Shown here one piece after another: positions 40,936-49,372 of a DNA stretch of 64,000 nt. Each line of letters starts with the position of its first letter. The first letter of the stretch is position 1. The position numbers and the translations under genes were made by a program. Source of the DNA: Sphingomonas insulae (GTDB lineage Bacteria; Pseudomonadota; Alphaproteobacteria; Sphingomonadales; Sphingomonadaceae); NCBI RefSeq assembly GCF_010450875.1, contig NZ_CP048419.1:1-64000 (forward strand). Direction: 5' to 3'. Under the pieces are notes generated by a model, which was not told the DNA's origin, did no database searches, and saw only the letters and a program-made list of their open reading frames with translations.

Positions 40936-42210
40936 ATGGGACTGAAAAGACTGTTTGTCGGATTTACGATGCTGCTGGTGGCTGCGCCCGCGGTAGCTGG
41001 GGAGGGGGCGTTTCTCATTCGAGGTGCGCGGGTGTTCGATGGAACGCGCGTGCTTAGCCGCCGGGAGGTGCTGGTCGAGGGCGGCCGCATTGTTGCGGTG
41101 GCGCGCAGGGTGAAGGCACCCGCCGGTACCGAGGTTGTCGAGGCGCGCGGGCGGACACTGTTGCCAGGCCTGATGGACGGCCATGTCCATGTCTTCGCCG
41201 GCGCACAGACCGATGCGCTGCGGTTCGGCGTGACGACCGTATTCGACATGTATTCAACCGCCGACCGCGCGACGATCAACCGCTGGCGGGCGCAGCGGCG
41301 ATCCGATGGACTGGTCAGCGAAGCTGATACGTTCACGGCCGGAGTTGGGGCGACCCCGCCTGGTGGCCATCCGACGGAGCTGATGCGAGGCTCGACCAAG
41401 CTACCGACGCTCGCCACCGATGCCGACGCGGGAGCCTTCATGCGGGCGCGGGTCGAGGCGGGATCGGACTATATCAAGGTGCTTCAGGATGATGGAGCGA
41501 GGCAGGGCGAACCAGCCGACATGCCTGCCTTCACCCCGACGCGCTTCGCCGAGGTCATTGCCGCCGCCAAGGCGACCGGCAAACTCGTCGTCGTCCACGT
41601 CCAGAAACTGGCCGATGCGCGGATCGCGGTCGCAAACGGCGTCAACGCGCTTGAGCATGCCGTCTGCGATGAGCCTGTCGATGACGCGCTTATCGCGGCG
41701 ATGAAGGCGCATGGAACCGTTCAGACGGCAACGCTAGCGACCTATGCGGGCCTTGCAGGTACCGATGATGCCCGCCAACTGGCGGCAGACCCGGCAATCG
41801 CGCCCTTGCTTTCATCCATGCAGAAGGGGATGCTGACACTCGACTGGCAGCACCCGCGACCCGTCGATTATGCGACAGCTCTTGCCAATGTGAGCAGGCT
41901 CGCCCGCGCCGGCATCACGATGATCGCGGGCACCGACGCGCCGAACCCGACTACCGCGTTTGGACCTTCCCTGCATCTGGAACTCGCTTTGCTGGTCCAC
42001 GCGGGTCTAAGCCCGACACAGGCGCTCATCGCCGCGACCTCCGCCCCGGCCCGCTTCTTTGGGACTACTGATCGCGGACGCATCGCACCTGGACTCAAGG
42101 CCGACATGATCCTCGTCGATGGTGACCCGACCAGGGACATCGTCGCTCTGCGCCACATCGTCAACATCTGGAAGAACGGCTACGTTGTTGATCGTAAGCC
42201 GCGGACCTGA
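40936..42210 (+). CDS. Exported amidohydrolase-superfamily enzyme
   Basis: 424 residues from ATG 40936 behind GGGAGGCAGG. Signal peptide LKRLFVGFTMLLVAAPAVAG. Metal-dependent hydrolase core: LLPGLMDGHVHVF (H-x-H), IKVLQDDG with a likely bridging lysine, VVVHVQ and ALEHAV histidines, and AGTDAPNP aspartate. Closest in style to imidazolonepropionase/prolidase-like periplasmic amidohydrolases. Substrate not predictable. A palindromic repeat follows its stop. Confidence 0.85.
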   Translation: MGLKRLFVGFTMLLVAAPAVAGEGAFLIRGARVFDGTRVLSRREVLVEGGRIVAVARRVKAPAGTEVVEARGRTLLPGLMDGHVHVFAGAQTDALRFGVTTVFDMYSTADRATINRWRAQRRSDGLVSEADTFTAGVGATPPGGHPTELMRGSTKLPTLATDADAGAFMRARVEAGSDYIKVLQDDGARQGEPADMPAFTPTRFAEVIAAAKATGKLVVVHVQKLADARIAVANGVNALEHAVCDEPVDDALIAAMKAHGTVQTATLATYAGLAGTDDARQLAADPAIAPLLSSMQKGMLTLDWQHPRPVDYATALANVSRLARAGITMIAGTDAPNPTTAFGPSLHLELALLVHAGLSPTQALIAATSAPARFFGTTDRGRIAPGLKADMILVDGDPTRDIVALRHIVNIWKNGYVVDRKPRT

Positions 42211-42220
42211 ACAGCAGAGC

Positions 42221-42286
42221 GTTCTCGGAAACGAACGGCCAGCGAGACGGGCGACGCTTTCCCAGAAGGATGGTATTTTGGGAAAG
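42221..42286. repeat. Palindromic intergenic repeat, copy 2
   Basis: GTTCTCGGAAACGAACGGCC then a GAGACGGG-type block and AAGGATGGTATTTTGGGAAAGC; diverged member of the family, between convergent genes. Confidence 0.55.
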
Positions 42287-42478
42287 CTATTGTGGTGATG
42301 CCCTTCCTCGCTTGGTCCTAACGACGGAGCGGGCAGCAATCTCACCCACAAGCAATCCGCCAAGCACGAACCAATCTTCGCGGCTAAACGGCCACGCGCT
42401 CCACCCGAGGACGCGGGGGATAATTAGAGCTAGCAGCCCCCCGACAAATGCGACGGGGATATGTTGCATAAGGCGCAT
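42287..42478 (-). CDS. 63-residue membrane protein, unknown
   Basis: MRLMQHIPVAFVGGLLALIIPRVLGWSAWPFSREDWFVLGGLLVGEIAARSVV: two short hydrophobic segments and a basic tail. AAGGA lies before the ATG. It is followed by a palindromic repeat. No family recognised; the ribosome site and membrane pattern support it as real. Confidence 0.6.
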   Translation of the reverse strand: MRLMQHIPVAFVGGLLALIIPRVLGWSAWPFSREDWFVLGGLLVGEIAARSVVRTKRGRASPQ

Positions 42479-42508
42479 CGCATCGTCCTTGAACTAATGG
42501 CGTACCCA

Positions 42509-42763
42509 CTAGGCGCTCGGCGGAAACGCTCGGAAGTGTCTGATAGCTACGGCAGCCATCAGACCAGAAACGCCAACGGAGAAAAGTGCTGCGTGAAGGC
42601 TATGGTCTACAGCAACATATCGGCTGGATGTGAACAAGCCAAAGGCAGCGCCGATAACGGCATAGCGAGCCAACGGCGGGAGGTAAGGGTTACGCATCAA
42701 CATCGTCACGATGATCGCGATGCCGCCAATGGCCGCAGCCAAACTCAATGCGTCATAGATCAT
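42509..42763 (-). CDS. 84-residue membrane protein, unknown
   Basis: Three hydrophobic stretches (ALSLAAAIGGIAIIVTMLM, YAVIGAAFGLFTSSRYVA, AALFSVGVSGLMAAVAI). ATG 42763 has GGAGG about ten bases upstream; a TTG two codons earlier is possible. It precedes the 63-residue membrane gene on the same strand by 30 bp, so the two are probably cotranscribed. Confidence 0.6.
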   Translation of the reverse strand: MIYDALSLAAAIGGIAIIVTMLMRNPYLPPLARYAVIGAAFGLFTSSRYVAVDHSLHAALFSVGVSGLMAAVAIRHFRAFPPSA

Positions 42764-42846
42764 CGTCAACCGCCTCCGCTGAGATGATCGAAGTTAGACG
42801 ATTGGCGACCGCGTTTGCAATCAGACGGGGATAGAGGCGGCGGGGC

Positions 42847-42912
42847 TTCCCAAAAACGAACGGCCAGCGGGACGGTCGCAGCCGTCCCGATTGGGATGGT
42901 GAAACGGGAATG
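42847..42912. repeat. Palindromic intergenic repeat, copy 3
   Basis: TTCCCAAAAACGAACGGCC, then the GGGACGG/CCGTCCC hairpin, then GGGATGGTGAAACGGGAATG. A nearly full-length member. Confidence 0.75.
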
Positions 42913-43003
42913 TCCGCTATTGGTGGTAATCGGAACCTCCGGTTCTGGATTGAAAGCGAACTGGGGGCGTCACATAGAATGGGCACAGATATACGGTAAC
43001 GGC

Positions 43004-43867
43004 TCAAGGCCGTTGCGCTCGGCCCTTCATCGAGAACAGGAAAGTGGCGGTGAGAGCCGCAGCGATGGCGAAGTGGAACGTACCGGCTTCTGGTGACCAG
43101 CGGCTCGCCCACAGGCTGCGATCAAAGGCTATGCCGCCAACGGCATTCACCAGCCCATGCAGCCAGATGCAGGGGATCAGGCTGCCACGGCCGATCAGCC
43201 ATATGCGCGACATTACAAAGGACAGGCCGATGACGCCGAGCGTGTAGAGGGGAAGATAGGCGACGAAGGGAACGCCGCTCCGCCAGTCGGCGAACATCGC
43301 CATGATCGGCAGGTGCCACAGTGCCCAGACGATACCGATGATGAGGGAGGCGCGAACCTCGCCACCCTGCTCCAGCAGTCGCGGCAACAGATAGCCGCGC
43401 CACCCGCCTTCCTCTCCCAACGGACCGGCCCCCATGATTGCGGTCGCCACGCCGTTGAAGACCGAAACCGGGAACACCGTCAGGTACAGGAGGATCGGTG
43501 CCTGACCATGCAGCCCTTCAAGCCGTGGGGCATAACCGAGGGCGATCGTCAGAAGGAGAAGCGCTATCGGAAATGGCAGCAGCGCAGCGGCATAGGCCCG
43601 CCATCCACAGCGGAAGCGGATGAATCCGCGCAGCCATTCCTTGAGGGAGCCGGGGCGCGAAATCGCAGAGAGAATGGCCGCAGCCACGCCCGGTCCGAAC
43701 GACCCGGCATAGATCGCCGCCATCATGGCTCCGGGACCGTGAAACGTATTCGGTCGTCCGGTTGCCAGCCATATCCCGATCCAGATCGACCAACTGATCG
43801 ACACCGTCAGCAGGACGAACGCCATCGCACCCGGTCGCGTGCGACCGGCTGTCTTGTCAGCCATCAT
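43004..43867 (-). CDS. CPBP-family intramembrane metalloprotease
   Basis: 287 residues from ATG 43867 behind AAGGAAAT. About eight membrane helices. The family motifs are present: GPLGEEGGWRGYLLPRLLE (E-E-x3-R), IVWALWHLPI and CIWLHGLVNAV. These proteins (CAAX/Abi) are proteases inside the membrane or bacteriocin self-immunity factors. It is third in an operon with PadR and HAAS genes, and a copy of the presumed PadR box lies in its leader (43876-43887). Confidence 0.87.
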   Translation of the reverse strand: MMADKTAGRTRPGAMAFVLLTVSISWSIWIGIWLATGRPNTFHGPGAMMAAIYAGSFGPGVAAAILSAISRPGSLKEWLRGFIRFRCGWRAYAAALLPFPIALLLLTIALGYAPRLEGLHGQAPILLYLTVFPVSVFNGVATAIMGAGPLGEEGGWRGYLLPRLLEQGGEVRASLIIGIVWALWHLPIMAMFADWRSGVPFVAYLPLYTLGVIGLSFVMSRIWLIGRGSLIPCIWLHGLVNAVGGIAFDRSLWASRWSPEAGTFHFAIAAALTATFLFSMKGRAQRP

Positions 43868-43875
43868 TATTTCCT

Positions 43876-43887
43876 TGTTATGCGAGG
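43876..43887 (-). promoter_or_regulatory. PadR-box-like sequence before CPBP gene
   Basis: On the minus strand CCTCGCATAACA, matching the two boxes at the padR promoter (CCTTGCATAACA, CCTTGCATGACA) except for one base. Nine bases upstream of the CPBP start codon. Confidence 0.5.
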
Positions 43888-43902
43888 TTTTCGGGCAAAA
43901 TT

Positions 43903-44487
43903 TCAGCGTCGCTGTCGGATAGTCCGAAGTCCCTTGGTGAGCGCGACATAGAGCAATGCCGCCAGCAGCAACGCGATGGGGATCGACCACCAGCCAAGCA
44001 GTTCGCGGGCGCCGTCAGATTGTGCGACGATGCCGGCGCTGACCGTGCCATCCGGATGACGGAACACACCGACATGCTCACCCCAGAGCGGCTTGAGCAG
44101 CGCCATGCCGGTGAAGATGGCGAGCAGCAGATAACCGAGGCCGAATGCGAGACCAATCACCGCCCGTCGCGATCCGGCCATGATGGCATAGGAAAGCCCC
44201 CGCGCGATCGTGATCGGGCTGTAGGTCCGGGTGCCGCGCTCGATCATCTCGTCGGCGAGCAGCGGGCGCAGATAGTCGATCGGTCGGCCGAGACGCGACA
44301 GGGCCACGTCGAGCCGTTCCCCTTCGTTTCCCCCCGACGCAGCAGCCATACTGTCAACAACATGCGCTTCCAGATCGCCGCGCATTTCGGCTACGTCCGC
44401 ATCTGCACGCGCGAGCAGGCGATCGACCTCGGAGAAATAGGCGTCCCAGCGACGGCGCGCGGCAGGATCGGTGAAAGCGGGGGTCAT
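43903..44487 (-). CDS. HAAS/DUF1700-like membrane protein
   Basis: 194 residues. A soluble N-terminal helical part (FSEVDRLLARADADVAEMRGDLEAHVVDSM) with the HAAS pattern of aspartate/arginine-rich helices is followed by two or three membrane helices (AVIGLAFGLGYLLLAIFTGMALL, WWSIPIALLLAALLYVAL). Such proteins are regularly encoded right after PadR regulators. The ATGA overlap with padR supports coupling. Confidence 0.75.
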   Translation of the reverse strand: MTPAFTDPAARRRWDAYFSEVDRLLARADADVAEMRGDLEAHVVDSMAAASGGNEGERLDVALSRLGRPIDYLRPLLADEMIERGTRTYSPITIARGLSYAIMAGSRRAVIGLAFGLGYLLLAIFTGMALLKPLWGEHVGVFRHPDGTVSAGIVAQSDGARELLGWWSIPIALLLAALLYVALTKGLRTIRQRR

Positions 44488-44849
44488 GCGGACGCTCCTG
44501 GCAGCAGGCTATCGACGGAAGCGGCTAGCTTCGACCATGACGGGATCATACCCCGTAGAAGCTCCCGGCCCTGCGATGTCAGGGCGTAGTATTTGCGGGG
44601 TGCGCCACCATCGCCATCGGCGAGGCGGGACGAGATCAGCCCGTCCTTCGCCAAGCGCAGCATCAGCGGATAAAGCGTCCCTTCCGGCACGTCGATCGCG
44701 GCGCGCCTGGCGATCCCGGAGATTAGCTCGAAGCCATATTGCTCGCGATCGCTGAGCGACAACAGGATGACGAACTCCAGCACGCCCTTGCGGAGCTGGA
44801 CCTCCCATCTGCCAATCGCATTTTGCGACTCATCCGATTGCCTTGTCAT
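44484..44849 (-). CDS. PadR-family transcriptional regulator
   Basis: 121 residues: RKGVLEFVILLSLSDREQYGFELISGI, VPEGTLYPLMLRLAKDGLISSRL, PRKYYALTSQGREL, the PadR winged-helix pattern. It heads a three-gene operon. The -10 lies only about six bases before the ATG, so its message may be leaderless; two identical-type boxes overlap and flank the promoter, as expected for autorepression. The inducer is unknown. Confidence 0.92.
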   Translation of the reverse strand: MTRQSDESQNAIGRWEVQLRKGVLEFVILLSLSDREQYGFELISGIARRAAIDVPEGTLYPLMLRLAKDGLISSRLADGDGGAPRKYYALTSQGRELLRGMIPSWSKLAASVDSLLPGASA

Positions 44850-44886
44850 GCAAGGGTAATAGGCCGCATATCCATGTTATGCAAGG
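44844..44886 (-). promoter_or_regulatory. padR promoter with two operator boxes
   Basis: On the minus strand: box CCTTGCATAACA (44886-44875) covers the -35 TTGCAT; a 17-base spacer leads to -10 TATTAC; box CCTTGCATGACA (44855-44844) covers the start codon. The boxes are 31 bp apart, three helical turns. Confidence 0.65.
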
Positions 44887-44983
44887 TTCGTGTTCATGCT
44901 GCCGACAAACAGGTGGGGCTGTTGAAAAATGCGCCGCTGGCACCCGGTACGGTTGGGGGCGAAATGACACCCCAAGGCATAGC

Positions 44984-45017
44984 GATCCCGTCTCGCATGG
45001 GATCGTGAAGCGGGAAA
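44984..45017. repeat. Palindromic intergenic repeat, copy 4 (partial)
   Basis: GATCCCG-TCTCGCATGGGATCGTGAAGCGGGAA: right half of the family. Its CGGGAAACCT end marks where the duplicated lipoprotein segment begins. Confidence 0.55.
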
Positions 45018-45841
45018 CCTCGTGACGGGCGTTTGTGCGCGTGCAAACCCAGTGGTCGTTTTGATTGCAGGTCGCCGTTAGCAATCCGCCGCAAACTCCT
45101 TCATCGGTCAACATTCCTGGTGAAATCAAACGAGGAAAGCGGCGGAATGAAGGGATCGAGCCCAGCTCGGTCGAGGTCAGTGAGAAGCCTTGTCTCTCCG
45201 GCAGCGTCGCTCAGCCATGGCAGCCGGCGATTGATCGTGCGTGTGACCGGCGCGTCAACGATCTCGAACGTCACACGTCGAATGGCCACTGCAAATGGAG
45301 CGATACGGCCGGGCGGCAGGGGGCCGATCCAGCGGATCGTCTCTGGACGTGAGCGGTCGGCGAAACGGACGAGGTCGGGCCAGTTCTGTAGCTGACTGCT
45401 GCCGGACGCGAAGGTTGGCGGCACCTCGCGAACGCCGCGGATCGCCTTGATCGCCGCGATCTCGGCGCGTCTGACCTCGTAAGTGTCGCCTTTCACAGAC
45501 GGGATCAGCGATCGCGCGACGCTGCCGGGCCAATCCATGAAGTTGCCGGCCCGCATCAGGGCGAACACGGAACCTTGCCGCCCCAGATCGATGACAATTG
45601 CCTCGCCATTCTCTCGCGTCCTGATCGCTCCTGGGCTCGGGATGGTCTGTGGCCCCGCTTGCCACGTGTGCACCTCGATCACGCCTGAACCGCTCCTGAC
45701 TCCTTGCGGCGTCGCTACCTCGACGGTCAGGCGGTAGCGGTATGTGGGCAGTTCCTCGTACCCAGGTGTGCAACCGGCAAGCACGAGCAATCCCAGCAGC
45801 GATAGGTAGGCACCTGCCTCGCGAAACGTACTGCGGGCCAT
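45011..45841. repeat. Segmental duplication, left copy
   Basis: Starts at CGGGAAACCT inside repeat copy 4 and continues through a gene-free stretch and the whole lipoprotein gene. Matches 52891-53723 at roughly the same length (831 and 833 bp), with scattered substitutions. Confidence 0.75.
45101..45841 (-). CDS. Lipoprotein, paralogue 1
   Basis: 246 residues from ATG 45841. Lipoprotein signal LLGLLVLAGC (lipobox LAGC). The mature part begins PTYRYRLTVEVATPQGVRSGSGVIEV, a pattern shared with the upstream gene and with the gene at 53 kb. It ends in a loop rich in aromatic residues (FIPPLSSFDFTRN). No domain family known to me. The start overlaps the stop of the upstream paralogue (TGATG). Confidence 0.8.
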   Translation of the reverse strand: MARSTFREAGAYLSLLGLLVLAGCTPGYEELPTYRYRLTVEVATPQGVRSGSGVIEVHTWQAGPQTIPSPGAIRTRENGEAIVIDLGRQGSVFALMRAGNFMDWPGSVARSLIPSVKGDTYEVRRAEIAAIKAIRGVREVPPTFASGSSQLQNWPDLVRFADRSRPETIRWIGPLPPGRIAPFAVAIRRVTFEIVDAPVTRTINRRLPWLSDAAGETRLLTDLDRAGLDPFIPPLSSFDFTRNVDR

Positions 45842-46548
45842 CAATACCCCCTGCGCACGAAGGCCACTTCGGTAAGCGACTCGAGTTGACGGTCAGCCAG
45901 CGGCGCATCCATTCTGCTGGGCTTCAGACTGCCCCGCTGGCTCGCCAGCCAAGGCAGTCGATCACCGATGGTGTGGGTGATCGCATCGTCGGTGACCTGC
46001 AGCGTGATACGACGAAGCTTCATACCGCCGCCTATATCGTCCGGATCGATGAAGCGGATCGTTTTCGGGCGGCGCTCGTCACCGAAGGCGACGAAACTTG
46101 GCCGGGCATCCATGCCGATCAGCGGATAGCCGGCTCCGACGGGGAGACGACGGGGCAGCACCAGCGGGATACGCGTGGCGGCAACCGCCCGGACCACGTC
46201 GGCGATCGGCGCATTGCCCATTGCCGGGGGGCGCACGAGCCACAGGACGATCCATCCCGCCCAATCCGCTGCCAGACGCGACCATAGCAGCGCGTAAATT
46301 GTACGCCCATCCGGCAGATCGACCGGCACGGCTTCGCCATCGATCGCCATATCGGCGGCGAACTCGCCCGTAAGGCGCGGGCGGACCTCGATCACGCTCG
46401 ATCCGGTGCGCAGGCCCGTCGGCGTGTCGACCTCAACCGTCATGCGATACCTATAAGGTGCGACTTGCGTGCGCGGAACGCAGCCATTGAGGACTGGGGT
46501 CGTCGCCGCCAGCATCATTGCCGCGACACCTGTTATGAAACCCTTCAT
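45841..46548 (-). CDS. Lipoprotein-like paralogue 2, diverged
   Basis: 235 residues. Signal with LNGC lipobox (MKGFITGVAAMMLAATTPVLNGC). YRYRMTVEVDTPTGLRTGSSVIEV and FVAFGDERRPKTIRFIDPDDIGGGMKLRRITLQVTD align with the neighbours but the rest has diverged. Forms a two-gene operon with paralogue 1, from an older tandem duplication. Function unknown, envelope location inferred. Confidence 0.78.
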   Translation of the reverse strand: MKGFITGVAAMMLAATTPVLNGCVPRTQVAPYRYRMTVEVDTPTGLRTGSSVIEVRPRLTGEFAADMAIDGEAVPVDLPDGRTIYALLWSRLAADWAGWIVLWLVRPPAMGNAPIADVVRAVAATRIPLVLPRRLPVGAGYPLIGMDARPSFVAFGDERRPKTIRFIDPDDIGGGMKLRRITLQVTDDAITHTIGDRLPWLASQRGSLKPSRMDAPLADRQLESLTEVAFVRRGY

Positions 46549-46760
46549 CGCTCGATGCGTCCGACGCGAGCAGACGAGGTGAAAGGGCTATTGAGGGGGC
46601 CAAGATTACCACGTTCAGGCCGTATCAAGGGCAGGTTCGGATCGGTTTGGCCATCTTCAAACAACAGATTTCTTCCGCCTTTCACGCCGCAACGACTGCC
46701 GTTCTAAGATCCTAATGAAGCCGAGAGCGGCAACAGCTTCACGGTCGCAAGCGGAAGCGA

Positions 46761-46799
46761 GACGATCCACCCTTTCTCATCAGGATGGTGAAACGGAAA
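46761..46799. repeat. Palindromic intergenic repeat, copy 5 (partial)
   Basis: GACGATCCACCCTTTCTCATCAGGATGGTGAAACGGAAAT; truncated right half. The rest of the 46549-46843 gap shows nothing recognisable. Confidence 0.45.
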
Positions 46800-46843
46800 T
46801 CGCGATTGCCGCCCTTGACTACACCGTTGACGATACTTCGCAT

Positions 46844-46867
46844 GCTGTATTATCGTGGTAATACAGC
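46844..46867. promoter_or_regulatory. Perfect inverted repeat at DUF5694 promoter
   Basis: GCTGTATTA and TAATACAGC, 9 bp perfect arms with a 6-base spacer, 20 bp before the start codon. A -35-like TTGACG (46827) and a TATTAT inside the left arm (46848) make it a likely repressor site over the -10. Confidence 0.55.
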
Positions 46868-46886
46868 GGCTGGTTGGGAAGTGACA

Positions 46887-47963
46887 ATGCGGTTCACGGT
46901 GGCTCTTCTATCAATAGCGGCAGGTTGCACGGGAATGGTTCACGCTCAGAGCTATCAGCCGTCGTTCCGACCCGATGCGTTGAAAGACAGCCCCGCCGGT
47001 CATCCTAATGAAGTGCTTGTGGTCGGGTCTCCGCACCTCTCAACGCTACCCGCCAGCTTCAAGCCAGAGATGGTGGAACCGCTTCTCAACCGTCTCGTAA
47101 AATGGCGTCCCACTGCTGTCGCCAGCGAAAACATTTCCGGCCTGCAATGCGATGCGATGCGTCGCCAGCGCGAGCGACAAGCAGAGGCCGTCGAAACCTA
47201 CTGCTTTGATCCCAGCGCTGCCGGTCGTGCAATCGGCCTTGACGTTCCGGCCGCCAATGCGGAGGTCGAGAAGATGCTTGCAGCTTGGCCCGGTGCGCCG
47301 TCGCCAGCGCAGCGGCGTCGCCTGGCGCTGGTGTTTCTGGCGGCCGGCGAGCCGGCATCAGCTTTGGTTCAATGGCTACGCCTGCCCACTGGCGAGCGTC
47401 ACGCGGATGGCGCGCTGACGACAGAACTGACGGCCGATCTGCAAGCCCAAACGACAAAGAAGAGCGAAACGGATCTGGTCGCTGCGCAGCTTGCCGCACG
47501 ATCCGGACTGGAGCGCGTCTGGAGCGTCGATGACCAGTCGTTCGTGGGCGCACCGATAGACGAGAAGGCGTATGGGGCTGCCATAGCGCGCGCGTGGAAC
47601 AATCCCGCCACCAAGGCGCGCACCGCGGCGGCCACTACGCTCTACGCCGGGATCGAACGAACAGACGGCCTGCTCGAAATGTACCGCGCGCTTAACTCTC
47701 CGGATATGGCCGCCCAAGCGTATCAGTCCGATTGGGGCGCTGCGCTGACCGAGCCGTCTGCCCAGGCATATGGACGGCGCTATGTCGGGTATTGGGAGAC
47801 ACGTAATCTGCGAATGGTGGCGAACATCCGTGAAGTCCTCGGCCGCGCACCTGGAACGAAATTGATCGCCATCGTCGGCGCATCGCACAAGCCATACTAC
47901 GAGGCATATCTACACCAGATGCGCGATGTAAAATTGGTCGATGTGGAACCCGTGCTTCAATAA
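46887..47963 (+). CDS. DUF5694 exported protein
   Basis: 358 residues from ATG 46887. Signal peptide MRFTVALLSIAAGCTGMVHAQS. Family pattern: HPNEVLVVGSPHLSTL near the N-terminus, RNLRMVANIREVLG and IAIVGASHKPYYEAYLHQMRDVKLVDVE at the C-terminus, reminiscent of TraB/GumN-type folds with conserved H and E. Role unknown. Its promoter carries a perfect inverted repeat, so it is probably repressed by an unlinked regulator. Confidence 0.8.
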   Translation: MRFTVALLSIAAGCTGMVHAQSYQPSFRPDALKDSPAGHPNEVLVVGSPHLSTLPASFKPEMVEPLLNRLVKWRPTAVASENISGLQCDAMRRQRERQAEAVETYCFDPSAAGRAIGLDVPAANAEVEKMLAAWPGAPSPAQRRRLALVFLAAGEPASALVQWLRLPTGERHADGALTTELTADLQAQTTKKSETDLVAAQLAARSGLERVWSVDDQSFVGAPIDEKAYGAAIARAWNNPATKARTAAATTLYAGIERTDGLLEMYRALNSPDMAAQAYQSDWGAALTEPSAQAYGRRYVGYWETRNLRMVANIREVLGRAPGTKLIAIVGASHKPYYEAYLHQMRDVKLVDVEPVLQ

Positions 47964-48000
47964 TCTGGCTACGAGCAACGGCGATCAAATAACCACGACG

Positions 48001-48098
48001 TTCCCGAAAACGAACGGCCTACAAGACCGCCGGGGCATTCCCATTGGGATCCCAACGGGAATGCCCCGGCCGTCTCGCTGGCCGTTCCCAATCGGGAA
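48001..48098. repeat. Palindromic intergenic repeat, copy 6, double cruciform
   Basis: Outer arms TTCCCG/CGGGAA, GAACGGCC/GGCCGTTC and GAC/GTC enclose an inner hairpin of 20 bp arms (CCGGGGCATTCCC with GGGAATGCCCCGG) that has a single mismatch. The whole 98 bp is one near-perfect inverted repeat, as if two repeat halves joined head to head. Confidence 0.8.
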
Positions 48099-48174
48099 AG
48101 CAGGACGCAGGTTGTCAGCCAACGAACGACCTGTGCAAATCATCCCCGATGACGCCGCTACGGAGCTACGAAGG

Positions 48175-49275
48175 ATGATAGGTCGCCGGACACTCCTCGC
48201 CAGCGGTATTGCGGGATTGGCCTGTCCGCTGCTTGCGCGTTCGGAAGAGAGCATCGCCGACCGCTATAAGCGGTCTGTCGTGATCGACGGCAACTTGGTT
48301 CCTACCATAACCGCCTTAGGTCCGCTCCCATCGGATGCCGCCGCAGCTATAAGATCATCAGGACTTACGGCTATAAAGGCCGACCTCGATGGTGCCGATA
48401 CATTCGACAGCGTCATGGAAATGATCCGCGATTATCAAGCGGTCATCGCTAGCAACCAGACGCTACTGGCTCAGGTTCACGACGCAACTGATATCCAACG
48501 CTGCAAGGAAGCCGGCAAACTCGGCATCATTTTCTCTTTCGAAAAGGTCGGCCAGTTTGACGGCAAGGTGGCCAACATCGACATCTTTCGATCGGCCGGC
48601 GTGCGTGTAATGCAGCTTAGCTACAATCAGGCATCGCCGTTCGCGTCGGGTGCGCTGACGCCACCATCAGCTAGCACGGGGCTGACCAAACTGGGCCACG
48701 AGGCGGTGGACAGGATGAACGCGCTAGGGGTCACGATCGACCTCAGCCATTCCGATGCCAAGACGACTACCGATGTTCTGGCTGCCTCGCGCGTTGCTCC
48801 TATCATCTCGCACGCCGGCTGCGCGGCCGTTAACCCGCACCCGCGCAACAAGTCCGATGATGTATTGCGTATGGTAGCGAATAAGGGTGGGGTCATCGGT
48901 ATCTACGACCTACCCTTTCTAGCTCCTGCCTCCCGCCAGCCCACGGTGGCCGATTACATCGCCCACCTTCGTCATGCCTTGAAGGTGTGCGGGGAGGATC
49001 ACGTTGGGATCGGGAGCGATGCCATGCTCGCCGGTTTTGATACCTCAGCCGAGAACATGCGGCACTACTTAGAGGTTGTTGCCGATCGCAAAGCTCGGGG
49101 CATCGCTGCCCCCGGCGAGGAGCGACCGCCTTTTGTCGTCGGTATGAACACCCCCAATCGGGCGGAGGTGGTGGCGGAGGCTCTGGCAGCGAAGCGGGTG
49201 CCTTGGCGGGTCATTGAGAAGGTCTTAGGCGGAAACTGGCTTTCGGCCTTCGAGCGCAGTTGGGTTAAAACGTAA
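48175..49275 (+). CDS. M19 membrane dipeptidase-like protein with altered metal site
   Basis: 366 residues from ATG 48175. N-terminal MIGRRTLLASGIAGLACPLLA looks like an export signal, possibly Tat. The fold markers are kept: IIFSFEKVGQF (bridging Glu), TIDLSHSDA and PIISHAGCAA (metal His), GIGSDAM. The first metal motif, normally D-G-H-x-D, reads VIDGNLVPT, so its His and Asp are missing. Either the enzyme uses a different metal site or activity is changed. The open frame extends upstream through the palindromic repeat, which is why the later start is preferred. Confidence 0.82.
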   Translation: MIGRRTLLASGIAGLACPLLARSEESIADRYKRSVVIDGNLVPTITALGPLPSDAAAAIRSSGLTAIKADLDGADTFDSVMEMIRDYQAVIASNQTLLAQVHDATDIQRCKEAGKLGIIFSFEKVGQFDGKVANIDIFRSAGVRVMQLSYNQASPFASGALTPPSASTGLTKLGHEAVDRMNALGVTIDLSHSDAKTTTDVLAASRVAPIISHAGCAAVNPHPRNKSDDVLRMVANKGGVIGIYDLPFLAPASRQPTVADYIAHLRHALKVCGEDHVGIGSDAMLAGFDTSAENMRHYLEVVADRKARGIAAPGEERPPFVVGMNTPNRAEVVAEALAAKRVPWRVIEKVLGGNWLSAFERSWVKT

Positions 49276-49295
49276 GCCAGATAGTCAGACGGATT

Positions 49296-49369
49296 ATTCC
49301 CGAAATCCCGTCAGTGAAGTGTTTTGGGAACGTCCTACCGTTCCCGATCAACGATCCCTTTGGGAAAGC
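49296..49369. repeat. Palindromic intergenic repeat, copy 7
   Basis: TTCCCGAAATCCCGTCAG, TTTTGGGAACG, CGTTCCCGATCAACGATCCC and TTTGGGAAAGC: two partial units in tandem between convergent genes. Confidence 0.6.
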
Positions 49370-49372
49370 CGC

